A stretch of DNA of 40,783 bases from Microcaldota archaeon (GTDB lineage Archaea; Micrarchaeota; Micrarchaeia; Micrarchaeales; Micrarchaeaceae): positions 1-40,783 of the forward strand of contig JAKAPJ010000010.1 in the NCBI GenBank assembly GCA_021807115.1, given 5' to 3'. Positions 1-8,719 of this stretch are shown piece after piece. The translations under genes and the position numbers were made by a program. The first letter of the stretch is position 1, and every line of letters starts with the position of its first letter. The notes under the pieces are model-generated. The model saw only the letters and a program-made list of their open reading frames with translations, was not told the DNA's origin and made no database searches.

Positions 1-73
1 GATTTCAATCAATTTTTTATACTTCGGAGTTCTAGTTTTGGTCGTCATGGTCGTCAAATCATGACAACCGAAG

Positions 74-99
74 CTGGAGGCTTTAAAACCTCCAGTTTT
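74..99. terminator. Inverted repeat followed by a T run
   Basis: A perfect 7-bp stem (CTGGAGG at 74-80, CCTCCAG at 89-95) encloses an 8-nt A/T-rich loop, with TTTT straight after on the plus strand. It could end transcription of a gene lying left of the window. In bases 1-227 I see no gene. The only other signal is a TATA-like stretch TTTAAATATC at about 183-192, well placed for the gene starting at 228. Confidence 0.4.
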
Positions 100-227
100 G
101 GCCTGATTTGAGGAATTCTACAACGCCGGGGGTGGGAGCAATATCGCAATGATTGTGATGCATTCTGAGCATTACGGCATTGTTTAAATATCATGATTGG
201 CGGAATAGAATAAATGGGTAGGATTGC

Positions 228-581
228 ATGAGCGATACAACAAAGGGTTTGCCCCAGGATGTCATAAGCATAGACATGTGGGTGGCTGCAGACTGGAAGG
301 CAAAGCCGGAGGTGCTTGCGAATTACGCAAAGAGCAAGTACTGGCAGGTTAGGGCAGAAACTGCGGCTAACCCTGCGACGCCGTCCGACTCAAGGAGGAT
401 GCTGCTGAACGACCCGGTACCTGACGTGAGGGCCATGGCCTTGGACAGCCCGAAAACCACGCTTGCAGAGATATCGCTGATGCTGAACGACAACGAGGCG
501 CTTATCGCGAATCCCAAGGACACTGTCAGACAATCGGCAATGCGCGCACTGGAGCGGCTTAAGAAGAACTTGCGCGGCTGA
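228..581 (+). CDS. Small LRV/HEAT-like helical repeat protein
   Basis: This 117-residue protein has at least two repeats of about 23-25 residues with the pattern V-R-A-x-x-A-x-[ND]-P (W-Q-V-R-A-E-T-A-A-N-P near residue 40 and D-V-R-A-M-A-L-D-S-P near 65), and a weaker third ending in V-R-Q-S-A-M-R-A-L. This is the signature of the leucine-rich-repeat-variant/HEAT type of alpha solenoid, usually a protein-binding scaffold. There is no signal peptide or membrane segment, so it is probably cytoplasmic. The start is supported by GGGTAGG about 6 nt upstream and by a TATA-like TTTAAATATC about 38-45 nt upstream. It is convergent with the ftsZ pair. The partner is unknown. Confidence 0.75.
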   Translation: MSDTTKGLPQDVISIDMWVAADWKAKPEVLANYAKSKYWQVRAETAANPATPSDSRRMLLNDPVPDVRAMALDSPKTTLAEISLMLNDNEALIANPKDTVRQSAMRALERLKKNLRG

Positions 582-635
582 GAGACCTGCGGCGCAGGCT
601 ATTAGCTACTTGGATGGCATAGCCGCGGCTAGGGG

Positions 636-672
636 AAGGTAAAAATAAAAAGAAGGAAAATAAAAAATAATC
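636..672 (-). terminator. Oligo-T terminator after the ftsZ pair
   Basis: Read on the minus strand, the bases just past the stop codon at 676 are several T runs (TTTTTTATTTTCC, then TTTTTATTTTTA) with no stable hairpin. That is the usual form of an archaeal RNA polymerase terminator. Confidence 0.6.
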
Positions 673-675
673 GAT

Positions 676-1698
676 TCAGAGCAGGCTTTCGAGGCTTGCA
701 ACTCCCTCGAAGCTTGCCACTGCAGAAGGCTTTTGCGACTGGCCGAACTTCGGTCTCACCCCAGTGACTATTGACATGACCTTTATCTGGTCCGTCAGCT
801 CAGGGACTAGCCTTGCGCCGAAGATCACGTTTGCCTTTGCGTCCAAATTGTCCGTAACGCCTGCGCCTACCCGCGTGGCTTCCTCAATTGTCAGGGAAGC
901 GCCGCCGGTCACATGGACCATTGCGCTCTTTGCGCCTTCGAGGTCCACATCCAGCAGTGGGTGAGTGAGCGTGCTCTTTATCGCCTTGTCAACACGGTCC
1001 GGACCATACCCGGCGCCCAGATTTATGACTGCAGTGCCTGCGCCGCCCATTACCGCCTTGAGGTCGGCGAAGTCCAGGTTTATTAGGCTAGGTAGCATTA
1101 TCGTGTCTGATATGCCCCTTACCGCAGTGACCAGTATGTTGTCGACCAGCTCAAACGCCTTCTCTATCTGCAGGTTTGGCGAGTAGCTAAGCAGCCTGTC
1201 GTTCTCTATAACGATGGTGGTGTCTGCATTCTTTGTCAGTTGCTCCAGCCCCCAGTCGGCCTTCTGCTTCCTGCTCCTCTCAAGCGAGAACGGATAGGTA
1301 ACGAACGCTACGACCAGCGAACCCTGCTCCTTTGCCATCTGGGCGATCAACGGCACTGAGCCTCCGCCCGTGCCGCCGCCCATTCCTGCGGCAAGGAACA
1401 CCATGTCGTAGCCTGAAATCGCATCCACTATCTCCCGCCTGCTCGCCTCTGCACATTTTGCGCCCACCTCGGGATACCCTCCTGCGCCAAGGCCCCTTGT
1501 TATCTCCTTGCCTATGAGGATCTTCTTCTGGGCATTTATCATGTTCAGGTGCTTTGCATCAGTATTAAGAGCGATGGTCGTCGCGCTCTTTATGCCGCTG
1601 CTGTACAGCCTGTTGATAAGGTTGCTCCCTGCTCCTCCACATCCCACTACGGCCAGCTTGGCCGCAAATTCTGTACTATCCCATGAGTTCTCTACCAT
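676..1698 (-). CDS. ftsZ: Cell division GTPase FtsZ (downstream copy)
   Basis: FtsZ is the tubulin-like GTPase that polymerises into the division ring at mid-cell. The 340 residues include the nucleotide-binding G-C-G-G-A-G-S-N at about 19-26, the T4 glycine-rich loop at 105-114 and the catalytic T7 loop N-L-D-F-A-D at 207-212. The T4 loop reads G-G-G-T-G-G-G-S instead of the usual G-G-G-T-G-T-G, so the second threonine is a glycine. There is no clear C-terminal partner-binding tail. The start has GGTGAGAG just upstream. Only 44 bp, including a T-rich stretch, separate it from the other ftsZ, so it may be read through from that gene or separately. Both copies look FtsZ2-like to me, but the subfamily is not settled by eye. 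Confidence 0.93.
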   Translation of the reverse strand: MVENSWDSTEFAAKLAVVGCGGAGSNLINRLYSSGIKSATTIALNTDAKHLNMINAQKKILIGKEITRGLGAGGYPEVGAKCAEASRREIVDAISGYDMVFLAAGMGGGTGGGSVPLIAQMAKEQGSLVVAFVTYPFSLERSRKQKADWGLEQLTKNADTTIVIENDRLLSYSPNLQIEKAFELVDNILVTAVRGISDTIMLPSLINLDFADLKAVMGGAGTAVINLGAGYGPDRVDKAIKSTLTHPLLDVDLEGAKSAMVHVTGGASLTIEEATRVGAGVTDNLDAKANVIFGARLVPELTDQIKVMSIVTGVRPKFGQSQKPSAVASFEGVASLESLL

Positions 1699-1742
1699 TC
1701 TCTCACCGGTCGATTTAATGCAAAAATAAAAATAATAGGCAA

Positions 1743-2804
1743 TTAGCCTATCATTTCTAAGTTGCTGAACGCAGAGGATGCCTCCTTCCTATCCTCCAAC
1801 TTGCCCAGGATGCTTGCACCCTTCACTCCGGTCACTATGGCAACGATCTCTATCTGGTCGTCATAGCCGGGTATGAGCCTGGCACCCCACTTTATGTTGG
1901 CCTTGGAATCCATGCGGTCGGTTATTATCTCACCAGCCTTGATGGCGTCGCCTATGGTGAGGGAAGCACCTCCGGAAATGTGTATGAGCGCGCCGCTTGC
2001 GCCCTCCATGTCAACATCAAGCAGCTTGTTCTTCAGCACGCCGTCGGATGCAATGTGTACCTTGTCGTTGCCCTTGCCCTGCCCGACAGCTATGAAACCT
2101 ACATCGCCGCCGCCTAGGATTGACCTGACATCGGCAAAGTCTATGTTGATCAGACTCGGCTGGGTTATGGTCCATACCAGACCGCCTATGGCCTTCGCAA
2201 GCACTTCATCTGCGAGCGCGAACGCCTCATTCATTGGCAGGTTCGGAGCCAGCTTGACGAGCCTGTTGTTGTCCAGTATTATGACACTGTCGCAGAACTT
2301 CCTCAACTGCTGGATTCCCTCCTCGGCCTTGGTCTTCCTGATTCGCTCAAGGTCGAATGGATAAGTCACCATTGCGACAACTATTGCACCCTGTTCCTTC
2401 GCAATCTGCGCCGCTACCTTGACAGAGCCAGTACCGGTGCCGCCGCCCATTCCTGCACACAGAAACACGAGCTGTGCACCGTTAAGGGATTCTTCAATCA
2501 TGTGCCTGTCAACCTCCGCTGCCTTGGCACCCACAGTAGGGTCGCCTCCGGCGCCTAGGCCCTTTGTTATGCTCCTTCCTATCAGTACCTTCTTTATGCG
2601 CTCGTCGATGATCTTGAAGTGCTGCGCGTCGGTGTTGACTGCAACGAACTCCGTGCCCTTGACCCCAGCCTTTAGGAGCCTGTTCACTATGTTGTTGCCT
2701 GCCCCGCCGAAACCAGCCGTCACAATCTTGATTGTAGCGGAGCTGAATTCGTCATCGGTTCCTACCTTAGACTGTCCCAAAACTTCGTTCACTAGGTCGC
2801 CCAT
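1743..2804 (-). CDS. ftsZ: Cell division GTPase FtsZ (upstream copy)
   Basis: This is a second FtsZ of about 353 residues with all core GTPase elements intact: G-F-G-G-A-G-N-N at about 31-38, the T4 loop G-G-G-T-G-T-G-S at 121-128 and the T7 loop N-I-D-F-A-D at 220-225. I place the start at ATG 2804, behind the Shine-Dalgarno-like AGGCGAT. The frame stays open to a TTG at 2828, but the TATA box near 2852 predicts a transcript starting around 2827, giving a 23-nt leader to ATG 2804. Archaea with two FtsZ proteins normally use both in division, one for ring assembly and one for constriction. Here they are neighbours in one orientation, which suggests tandem duplication or coupled expression. 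Confidence 0.93.
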   Translation of the reverse strand: MGDLVNEVLGQSKVGTDDEFSSATIKIVTAGFGGAGNNIVNRLLKAGVKGTEFVAVNTDAQHFKIIDERIKKVLIGRSITKGLGAGGDPTVGAKAAEVDRHMIEESLNGAQLVFLCAGMGGGTGTGSVKVAAQIAKEQGAIVVAMVTYPFDLERIRKTKAEEGIQQLRKFCDSVIILDNNRLVKLAPNLPMNEAFALADEVLAKAIGGLVWTITQPSLINIDFADVRSILGGGDVGFIAVGQGKGNDKVHIASDGVLKNKLLDVDMEGASGALIHISGGASLTIGDAIKAGEIITDRMDSKANIKWGARLIPGYDDQIEIVAIVTGVKGASILGKLEDRKEASSAFSNLEMIG

Positions 2805-2845
2805 TTTATCGCCTTTACTTGTCGCCAAGGAATATTGCGTAGAAA

Positions 2846-2858
2846 AGCTTTTAAAGCT
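2846..2858 (-). promoter_or_regulatory. TATA box of the upstream ftsZ gene
   Basis: On the minus strand AGCTTTAAAAGCTTT lies about 25 bp before the predicted transcript start at about 2827. The box is embedded in a near-palindrome of AAGCTT units, which could also be a regulator site. Confidence 0.45.
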
Positions 2859-3009
2859 TTATTATTTTTGACGTAATTAGGGTAGTATGGGTTTATGTGC
2901 GGGACAGAAGAGCCGATTTTAGAATTTTTTTATACACGAGTACATATTTGTGTAATGATATAAAGGCGTTTTTAACGCGTGGTTGCCGCCAATGCCTTTT
3001 TGCGGGGTT

Positions 3010-3648
3010 TTACTGCTTGCTTGCGGTGTAATTCCCTATTATTCGCCCAGCTTGGGAGAGCAGTACGTACTGGTTGTAGCCGGAACTGCCTGCGCTGAAA
3101 TTCACTAGCCACACAGAGCCAGCGGTGACATTCAGGGGAGTAACTGATGCATTCATAGACTGATAGAAGGTAGCATGTACGACGGTCTCGTTGTACCCGT
3201 ATGTGCTCACGTAGCCGCGCACTATGGAAGATGCATTGTACGACCGCGCCGATGCTATATACGGCGAACTTATGACGTACGATGGGGTGGATGGCGGCTC
3301 GTTCACTACGCAATGGGACGTGTATAGGTTGTCGGTAGTTGGAAGGAGCTGGGTTGCAGGGTAATCGAAGCTTTCTATGAAAAGAGTCGGACATGGCCGG
3401 GTCGCATTGTATATCACCACCAGGAATATGTTCCAGCTGCCACTTACCAGCGTAGACGGAGATACGTTGACAATGCTCACTACGGCCGATGGGTTTTGTG
3501 CCCTGACGTCAGTTAGCACCAGCTGCTGCGCCTGTCCTGATGTGATGTTCTTGGGCGCGGGCTGCGCCTGATTGAATACGGCCGTGGTGGCTGCGAATAG
3601 CGCTATAGCGATAACTATGATTATGCCGACCTTGAGTATCAAGTCCAT
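3010..3648 (-). CDS. Exported/membrane-anchored protein of unknown function
   Basis: The 212-residue protein starts with one hydrophobic helix (about residues 5-24) directly after a very short N terminus, fitting an uncleaved anchor or signal peptide. The rest is rich in Ser, Thr, Asn, Tyr and Val, with many N-x-S/T sites (N-A-S, N-V-T, N-Y-T), as in glycosylated archaeal surface proteins. Two cysteines (R-P-C-P and S-H-C-V) may form a disulphide. A TATA-like CCATATAAG about 42 bp upstream suggests its own promoter. No catalytic motif is visible. It could be a minor surface-layer or pilin-like component, but no family is recognised. Confidence 0.7.
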   Translation of the reverse strand: MDLILKVGIIIVIAIALFAATTAVFNQAQPAPKNITSGQAQQLVLTDVRAQNPSAVVSIVNVSPSTLVSGSWNIFLVVIYNATRPCPTLFIESFDYPATQLLPTTDNLYTSHCVVNEPPSTPSYVISSPYIASARSYNASSIVRGYVSTYGYNETVVHATFYQSMNASVTPLNVTAGSVWLVNFSAGSSGYNQYVLLSQAGRIIGNYTASKQ

Positions 3649-3777
3649 GTCAAACCCGATGCGCCCTGTTGCCTACCGAGACTTATATGGCAGATAAGGA
3701 TTATAAGGTTATACTAAAGCGCAGCTATGGCGCACATTTTCGTGTGTGCAAGAATTAATCGTGAAGCTGTCTGCAGG

Positions 3778-4674
3778 CTAGCGCTTTGACAGATATGCCA
3801 TTATTGCCTTGTTTAGAAGCATCTTGTTTCGGGCCTGCTCCCACACAACGCTTTTTGGACCGTCCAGCACGTCGGACGTTATCTCCTCGCCGCGGTGGGC
3901 TGGAAGGCAGTGTAGCACTATTGCGTCGCTCTTTGCGTACTTGAATACGCCGCTGTTGACTTGGTAGGGAGCGAAAAGCTTCCTTCTTTTTTCCGCTTCG
4001 GCCTCCTGACCCATGCTTACAAAAGTATCCGTGTATATTGCATCCACGCCCTTAAGCCCCTTTTCCAAGGAGTCGGCGACTTCGACGTTGGAATACTTGC
4101 GGGCAATTTTCACAAAGTCCATATTTGGAGAATATCCCTTCGGTCCTATAAGTACAGTTTCTGCTCCAAGCTTTGCGGCAACTACCATGAGCGAATTTGC
4201 GGTGTTGTTTGCAGTGTCGCCTACGAATGCAATCCTGAGGCCCGCCATATTTTTCTTGTGCACCCTTATTGTGTAGACATCGGCGAGGGCCTGGGTCGGA
4301 TGTTCTATGTCTGTAAGCGCATTTATGACAGGGACAGTGGAGTTCCTTGCGATTTCAAGGAGATCGGCATGCTTGTAGAGCCTTGCCGCTATAAGGTCGC
4401 AGTAACCGCTAAACATCCTGGTAGTGTCGGCAAGCGTCTCGCCGCGAGATCTCTGTGTTGTGCTCGGATCGATGTATATCGCGTGGCCGCCCAGCTGCGT
4501 CATTGCAACCTCAAAAGACATTCTAGTGCGCGTTGATGTCTTTTCGAAGAACAGGGTGAGGGATGCGCCGTCGAGCCGATATTTCTTGTCCTTGCCCTTC
4601 GACATGTCGTCCGCGATACTGAATATTCCTTCTATGTCCTCCTTGGATAGGTCGTCAGAGTTCAATAGGTTCAT
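3778..4674 (-). CDS. argF: Ornithine carbamoyltransferase
   Basis: The enzyme transfers the carbamoyl group of carbamoyl phosphate to ornithine to make citrulline, in arginine synthesis or in reverse in arginine catabolism. The 298 residues contain the carbamoyl-phosphate motif S-T-R-T-R near 48-52, H-P-T-Q in the middle and the ornithine-loop motif H-C-L-P-A-H-R-G-E-E near the C terminus, in normal order and at normal family length. The frame extends upstream to 4740, but ATG 4674 is the better start: it lies 4 nt after the stop of the preceding gene and behind GGGTGATGG, a close match to the archaeal Shine-Dalgarno. It is therefore translated from the S8e operon. No other arginine gene is present in the window, so the direction of the pathway is open. 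Confidence 0.95.
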   Translation of the reverse strand: MNLLNSDDLSKEDIEGIFSIADDMSKGKDKKYRLDGASLTLFFEKTSTRTRMSFEVAMTQLGGHAIYIDPSTTQRSRGETLADTTRMFSGYCDLIAARLYKHADLLEIARNSTVPVINALTDIEHPTQALADVYTIRVHKKNMAGLRIAFVGDTANNTANSLMVVAAKLGAETVLIGPKGYSPNMDFVKIARKYSNVEVADSLEKGLKGVDAIYTDTFVSMGQEAEAEKRRKLFAPYQVNSGVFKYAKSDAIVLHCLPAHRGEEITSDVLDGPKSVVWEQARNKMLLNKAIMAYLSKR

Positions 4675-4678
4675 TCCA

Positions 4679-5140
4679 TCACCCGAATATTGCTCCGAAT
4701 CCAACGTTTGCTGCGGATTCCTCGCTCTCCTTAAGCTCAATGAATTTTTTTTCTATCACGGATGTGGCACGCTTCACTGTTTTGAATTCATGCTTGAAGC
4801 GCTCCTCCGCCGCATTGAGGAACTCGTCAGTGGCCTTAAGATACAGGTAGCTTTTGCTGTCCTCCACCCCTATTGATTTGCCCTCCCTCATATCGTAGTC
4901 CTGTCTTGCGAAGATGACATTAGCGAATTTGTCGCTTTTGAGTTTTTCTATCGCTGCCCTTGTGGCAGCCTCCCTCTCCGCGTACGCCTTCTTCTCCTCG
5001 TCGCTGAGCTTTGCAAGATCCTTTTCGCTCAAATCCGAGGACTTCGGTATGAGGTTCGGATCCAGGTACGGATCGTAGGATAGGATCTTCTTGAGTGCCT
5101 TGACCTCAGGTTCATCGCATTCGTAGACTCGTGCAGGCAT
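4679..5140 (-). CDS. Unknown charged protein between S8e and argF
   Basis: This 153-residue soluble protein is rich in Lys, Glu and Ala, with a predicted helical, possibly coiled-coil stretch at about 35-75 and another at about 105-145. The N terminus (M-P-A-R-V-Y-E-C-D) and a central segment F-A-R-Q-D-Y-D-M-R-E-G resemble no family I can name. The gene starts 1 nt after the S8e stop and ends 4 nt before argF, so all three are one transcript. Co-transcription with a ribosomal protein hints at a role in translation, but that is inference. Confidence 0.75.
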   Translation of the reverse strand: MPARVYECDEPEVKALKKILSYDPYLDPNLIPKSSDLSEKDLAKLSDEEKKAYAEREAATRAAIEKLKSDKFANVIFARQDYDMREGKSIGVEDSKSYLYLKATDEFLNAAEERFKHEFKTVKRATSVIEKKFIELKESEESAANVGFGAIFG

Positions 5141-5141
5141 G

Positions 5142-5552
5142 TCAACCCTCCACCAATCGCGCGTTGACGTTTCCTTCGCGGCCCGGTCTGTTCACCACAA
5201 CTGCCTTGCCCGCATCTGTGTTTATGATTGTCCCTTTTGTTATTATGTTCTGCCTGGCGAAGTTCCTGTTGTCGGGGGACTCGAGAACGCCTTTGATCTT
5301 TACCTTTTTGTATCCGCCCTTTGTGAGCAAGTTAGCGAATACTGCGCGTTTTAGCACAGTGGTTACGCCGCCGCCGCGGCGTCGAACTGCCTTTGTGCCA
5401 TTGGCCTCCTGTTTCGCATCTCCCATGTATGTGGCAGTAAAATAGTTGCCGGTTTCAGAGCGCTTTTTGTCGCGAAACTTTATTTTCCTCTTGCCATTGC
5501 CCACGCGCTTTGTCCTTGATTTGCCGTGCAGTTGTATACCGAATTGGCTCAT
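5142..5552 (-). CDS. rps8e: Ribosomal protein S8e (eS8)
   Basis: This is a small-subunit ribosomal protein found in archaea and eukaryotes. The 136-residue sequence has the basic N-terminal G-K-S-R-T-K-R-V-G-N-G-K-R-K segment, the central R-R-R-G-G-G block and the conserved C-terminal N-F-A-R-Q-N-I-I-T-K-G-T-I-I-N-T motif followed by R-P-G-R-E-G-N-V-N-A. The length is normal for archaeal S8e. It heads an operon with an unknown gene and argF. A TATA-like CTTAAAAGG lies about 35 bp before the ATG, and GTGATC sits just before the start codon. Confidence 0.95.
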   Translation of the reverse strand: MSQFGIQLHGKSRTKRVGNGKRKIKFRDKKRSETGNYFTATYMGDAKQEANGTKAVRRRGGGVTTVLKRAVFANLLTKGGYKKVKIKGVLESPDNRNFARQNIITKGTIINTDAGKAVVVNRPGREGNVNARLVEG

Positions 5553-5679
5553 TTGATCACGTATAGAACAGAATCTTGCAGCCTTTTAAGAAAGGAAGAT
5601 TAAGCTATATGTAATATTATCGCATATTAGTTAATTTAAAAGTTTCTATCGCTGCAATGCCCGATGTACAGGCCGCTGC

Positions 5680-6246
5680 TTATATCGAATGGCTGGCGGG
5701 CACGGTGTGCAGGTCCTCATATATTGGGCCTTTCGGGGTAAGCGTGCTGCGCTTTAACTTTATCTCGCCGCAGCGAAATGTGCCTAAAGCCTCGCCGGAC
5801 AGGCGCATGTGCATGCTGACCACCTCTGCCAGCGCCCCCGGGCCCAGCCGCTTGAATCTTGCCATAGTCACATGCGGCACGAATGGCCTCTCATCGGTTC
5901 TGACGCCAAATTTATGCAGCCCGTATTCCAGGCTTCTGTACAGACTGGCTAGCCCCTTGTCATCCGTTACGCGCGCCACAAGAACATGAGGCCGATCTGG
6001 CGTAAAGACGTCCACACCTGCAAGCGTGATATTGAATGCGCCGAAGTTCGTGCCGCTCATGGCACTTGCGATGCCTTTTAGCTGCGCCTCTTCTGCGCTT
6101 TCAAAGAAAAATAGTGTTATGTGCAGTTGGCTGTCAGGAACGATGCGGGCCCAGGGCCAATGCAGGCTTTCGGCGAAACTGCGTATGCGCACCCTTACCT
6201 CTTCCGGTACTTCGATGCATATAAATGCCCTGTATCCGTAGCCCAT
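5680..6246 (-). CDS. thpR: RNA 2',3'-cyclic phosphodiesterase ThpR (LigT-like)
   Basis: This is a 2H-superfamily enzyme that opens 2',3'-cyclic phosphates on RNA ends to 2'-phosphates. In archaea it acts near tRNA splicing and repair, although its exact role is unsettled. The 188 residues carry both H-x-T-x signatures, H-I-T-L at 42-45 and H-V-T-M at 125-128, at the spacing expected of the bilobal fold. The start R-A-F-I-C-I-E-V-P is typical. A TATA box at 6266-6273 lies about 23 bp before the ATG, so the mRNA is probably leaderless. Confidence 0.93.
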   Translation of the reverse strand: MGYGYRAFICIEVPEEVRVRIRSFAESLHWPWARIVPDSQLHITLFFFESAEEAQLKGIASAMSGTNFGAFNITLAGVDVFTPDRPHVLVARVTDDKGLASLYRSLEYGLHKFGVRTDERPFVPHVTMARFKRLGPGALAEVVSMHMRLSGEALGTFRCGEIKLKRSTLTPKGPIYEDLHTVPASHSI

Positions 6247-6371
6247 GTTTATAGATGATGTCCAAAATATAAAGAGCTTGTAGTGGCGCGGAGATGCGGA
6301 TTCGGTAGTCGGATAACGTAGTTGTTTTATAGGTTTAGGTAGATAGATACCTGTTTTCTGCAGGCTAATCC

Positions 6372-7049
6372 GTGGAGTTAGTGGGATGGATGGAGGATTA
6401 CCGCGACACTACAGTGCTCATACCGGTCAAGGACGAGCCTGCCGTAGAAAAAGTCACAAAGGGAGTACTCAGCAAACTGCCGGCATGCAAAGTCATAGTT
6501 GTGTACAAGGGCAGGCTTGGCATGAAGCTGAATGGCAAGAACCTGAGGATATTGAAGCAGTCCGGATCCGGCAAGGGTGCCGCATGCGTGCAGGCCGCCA
6601 AGCTCGTGGATACGGATATAATGTGTTTTATAGACGGGGATAATACATACGACGTTAACGACCTGAAGAAAGTAATAGCGCTCGTAAGGGAGGGTGCGGC
6701 GATGGCGATAGGCAACAGGTTCAGCAACATAAGCAGCGAGGCGATGCCGCCGTACATCCAGTTTGGCAACAATATGCTCACACTCACCGCAAACGTGCTG
6801 TACGGGCTGCGCATAAAAGACTCGCAGACGGGGCTTAGGGCGATAAGGAAGGATATATTCGACCGGCTCGGGGTTACGGAGACGCATTTCGGGATAGAGG
6901 AGGAGATGAACATAAAAACCAAGAAACTTGGGCTAAAGATCGCGGAGACCCCGATAAACTACTATGTAAGGGTAGGAGAGTCAAAGCAGTTCAAGCTTGT
7001 TGACGGATTACGCCTACTTTTCATAAACTTCAAGTTCATATTCTGGTAG
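6372..7049 (+). CDS. Family 2 glycosyltransferase
   Basis: A 225-residue GT-A fold enzyme that moves a sugar from a nucleotide donor, probably to a lipid carrier. V-L-I-P-V-K-D-E starts the nucleotide-binding fold and F-I-D-G-D-N-T-Y carries the metal-binding D-x-D motif. The later segment G-L-R-A-I-R-K-D-I-F resembles dolichol-phosphate mannosyl/glucosyltransferases. There is no membrane anchor, although the last residues are hydrophobic and aromatic. The given start is GTG; ATG 6390 is an alternative that removes six residues. A TATA-like TTTTATAGG at about 6324-6332 suits either. It probably belongs functionally with the flippase and glycosyltransferases beyond pyrG. Confidence 0.88.
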   Translation: MELVGWMEDYRDTTVLIPVKDEPAVEKVTKGVLSKLPACKVIVVYKGRLGMKLNGKNLRILKQSGSGKGAACVQAAKLVDTDIMCFIDGDNTYDVNDLKKVIALVREGAAMAIGNRFSNISSEAMPPYIQFGNNMLTLTANVLYGLRIKDSQTGLRAIRKDIFDRLGVTETHFGIEEEMNIKTKKLGLKIAETPINYYVRVGESKQFKLVDGLRLLFINFKFIFW

Positions 7050-7105
7050 GCAGGCTGCGTACCGCAAGTGCAACCATTTTTAAACTTGAATGCGCCATAT
7101 CATAC

Positions 7106-8716
7106 ATGCAAACGCGATATGTAGTGGTGCTGGGCTCGCTGCTGAGCGGGCTTGGGAAAGGGATAGTGTCTTCTTCTATAGCAAAGATTCTCTCGTTGTA
7201 CGGCTACAATGCTATGCCCCTGAAGTTTGACGGCTACTTGAATTACGATTGCGGCACAATGAACCCGTTCAGGCACGGTGAGGTGTTCGTGCTGGAAGAC
7301 GGGGGGGAGGTCGACATGGACTTCGGCACTTATGAGAGGTTCATGGACAGGAACATGAAATCGTCATTCTCGCTCACAGGGGGCAAGGTGATGAATGATG
7401 TGATATCCATGGAGAGAAAAGGGGAGTTCCTAGGCCAGGATGTCCAGATAATACCGCAGGTGACTGATTACCTGATAAAGAGGATAGAATCGCTATCCCA
7501 AAAGGAGCATCTTGATGTGCTCATAATAGAGGTCGGCGGCACCGTAGGCGACATAGAAAACGGTTATTTCGTGGAAGCGATGAGGCAGCTTGGCACCCTG
7601 AGAAAGACTGTTTTTATCGACGTCACAATGGTGCCGGAGCTTGAGGCTGTGGGTGAACAGAAGACAAAGCCTACGCAGATAGGGCTTAGGAGCTTGAGGC
7701 AGGACGGCATACAACCAGACTTCATGATATGCAGGACGACAAGGGCGTTGGAGGATAGGGCGAGAGGCAAGATAGCCCTTTTCGCCAACCTCCCGCCCGA
7801 AGCGGTGATAGACGACCATGATGTACCGTCCATCTATGACATGCCTGAGCTGCTGATGCGGCAGAAGCTTGATAAAATGCTTATAGGGCGGCTTGGGCTA
7901 GAAAGGCGCACAATCAACCGCAAGGCGCTCAACGAGTGGAAGAGGTGCCTGCATCCGGGCGGAAGCAAGAACAAACCGGTAGTGAGCGTGGCCATAGTTG
8001 GAAAGTACATAAAGCTGCATGATGCGTATGCCAGCGTGAAGGAATCTCTTTCGCATGCGGCTATGAAGAACAACGTGGAGCTCAAAATAAACTGGGTGGA
8101 GTCGGAGTATTTCGAGGGTAAGGACGCGGAGAGGCACATAGGGACGCTTGCAGACAGCGATTGCGTGCTAGTCCCGGGGGGATTCGGCAAACGTGGGATA
8201 GAGGGCATGATAAGGGCGATACAGTACGCGCGGACCAGCAAGAAACCCTACCTGGGGCTGTGCTTGGGCATGCAGCTCATGGTGGTCGAATACGCGAGAA
8301 ACGTGTGCAAACTTGATGATGCGAACTCAACGGAATTCGGCAAAACGCCGCACAATGTCATAGACCTTCTTGAAGGGCAGCGTGGCCTTTCTGAGAAGGG
8401 CGCTACGATGAGGCTTGGGGCTGCGCAGATAAAGGTGATGGGTGGCACGCTTGCGCACAGCATCTACGGCAGCGGCGTAATATCGGAAAGGCACAGACAC
8501 AGATACGAGCTCAACAACAAGTTCAGGGGAGTGCTGGAGAGGGGCGGGCTGGTTATAAGCGCGACCACTACGGACGGACAGCTGGCCGAAATGGTGGAGT
8601 GGAGGGGGCAGTTCGGAATCGGGATACAGGCGCATCCGGAATTCAAGTCCAGACCTGAGCACCCCGCGCCGCTTTTCGAGGCGTTTATACGGGATGCCGC
8701 GGCAGGGGGCGCGTAG
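7106..8716 (+). CDS. pyrG: CTP synthase
   Basis: Converts UTP to CTP using ATP and glutamine, the last step of pyrimidine nucleotide synthesis. The 536-residue protein has the synthetase domain first (S-G-L-G-K-G-I-V-S-S-S, P-loop near residue 15-25, and V-G-G-T-V-G-D-I-E), then the class I glutamine amidotransferase domain with the nucleophile in G-L-C-L-G-M-Q near residue 385 and the His/Glu pair in A-H-P-E-F near 510. Length and order are normal. A TATA-like TTTTTAAAC at 7079-7087 lies about 25 bp before the ATG, so the transcript is probably leaderless. It is convergent with the flippase, with only 3 bp between the genes. Confidence 0.97.
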   Translation: MQTRYVVVLGSLLSGLGKGIVSSSIAKILSLYGYNAMPLKFDGYLNYDCGTMNPFRHGEVFVLEDGGEVDMDFGTYERFMDRNMKSSFSLTGGKVMNDVISMERKGEFLGQDVQIIPQVTDYLIKRIESLSQKEHLDVLIIEVGGTVGDIENGYFVEAMRQLGTLRKTVFIDVTMVPELEAVGEQKTKPTQIGLRSLRQDGIQPDFMICRTTRALEDRARGKIALFANLPPEAVIDDHDVPSIYDMPELLMRQKLDKMLIGRLGLERRTINRKALNEWKRCLHPGGSKNKPVVSVAIVGKYIKLHDAYASVKESLSHAAMKNNVELKINWVESEYFEGKDAERHIGTLADSDCVLVPGGFGKRGIEGMIRAIQYARTSKKPYLGLCLGMQLMVVEYARNVCKLDDANSTEFGKTPHNVIDLLEGQRGLSEKGATMRLGAAQIKVMGGTLAHSIYGSGVISERHRHRYELNNKFRGVLERGGLVISATTTDGQLAEMVEWRGQFGIGIQAHPEFKSRPEHPAPLFEAFIRDAAAGGA

Positions 8717-8719
8717 CGG

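Noticed and set aside
1-227. CRISPR-like or tRNA-like structure at the left edge
   Set aside because: There is only one hairpin and short local repeats of GTCGTC; no regular spacing or cloverleaf.
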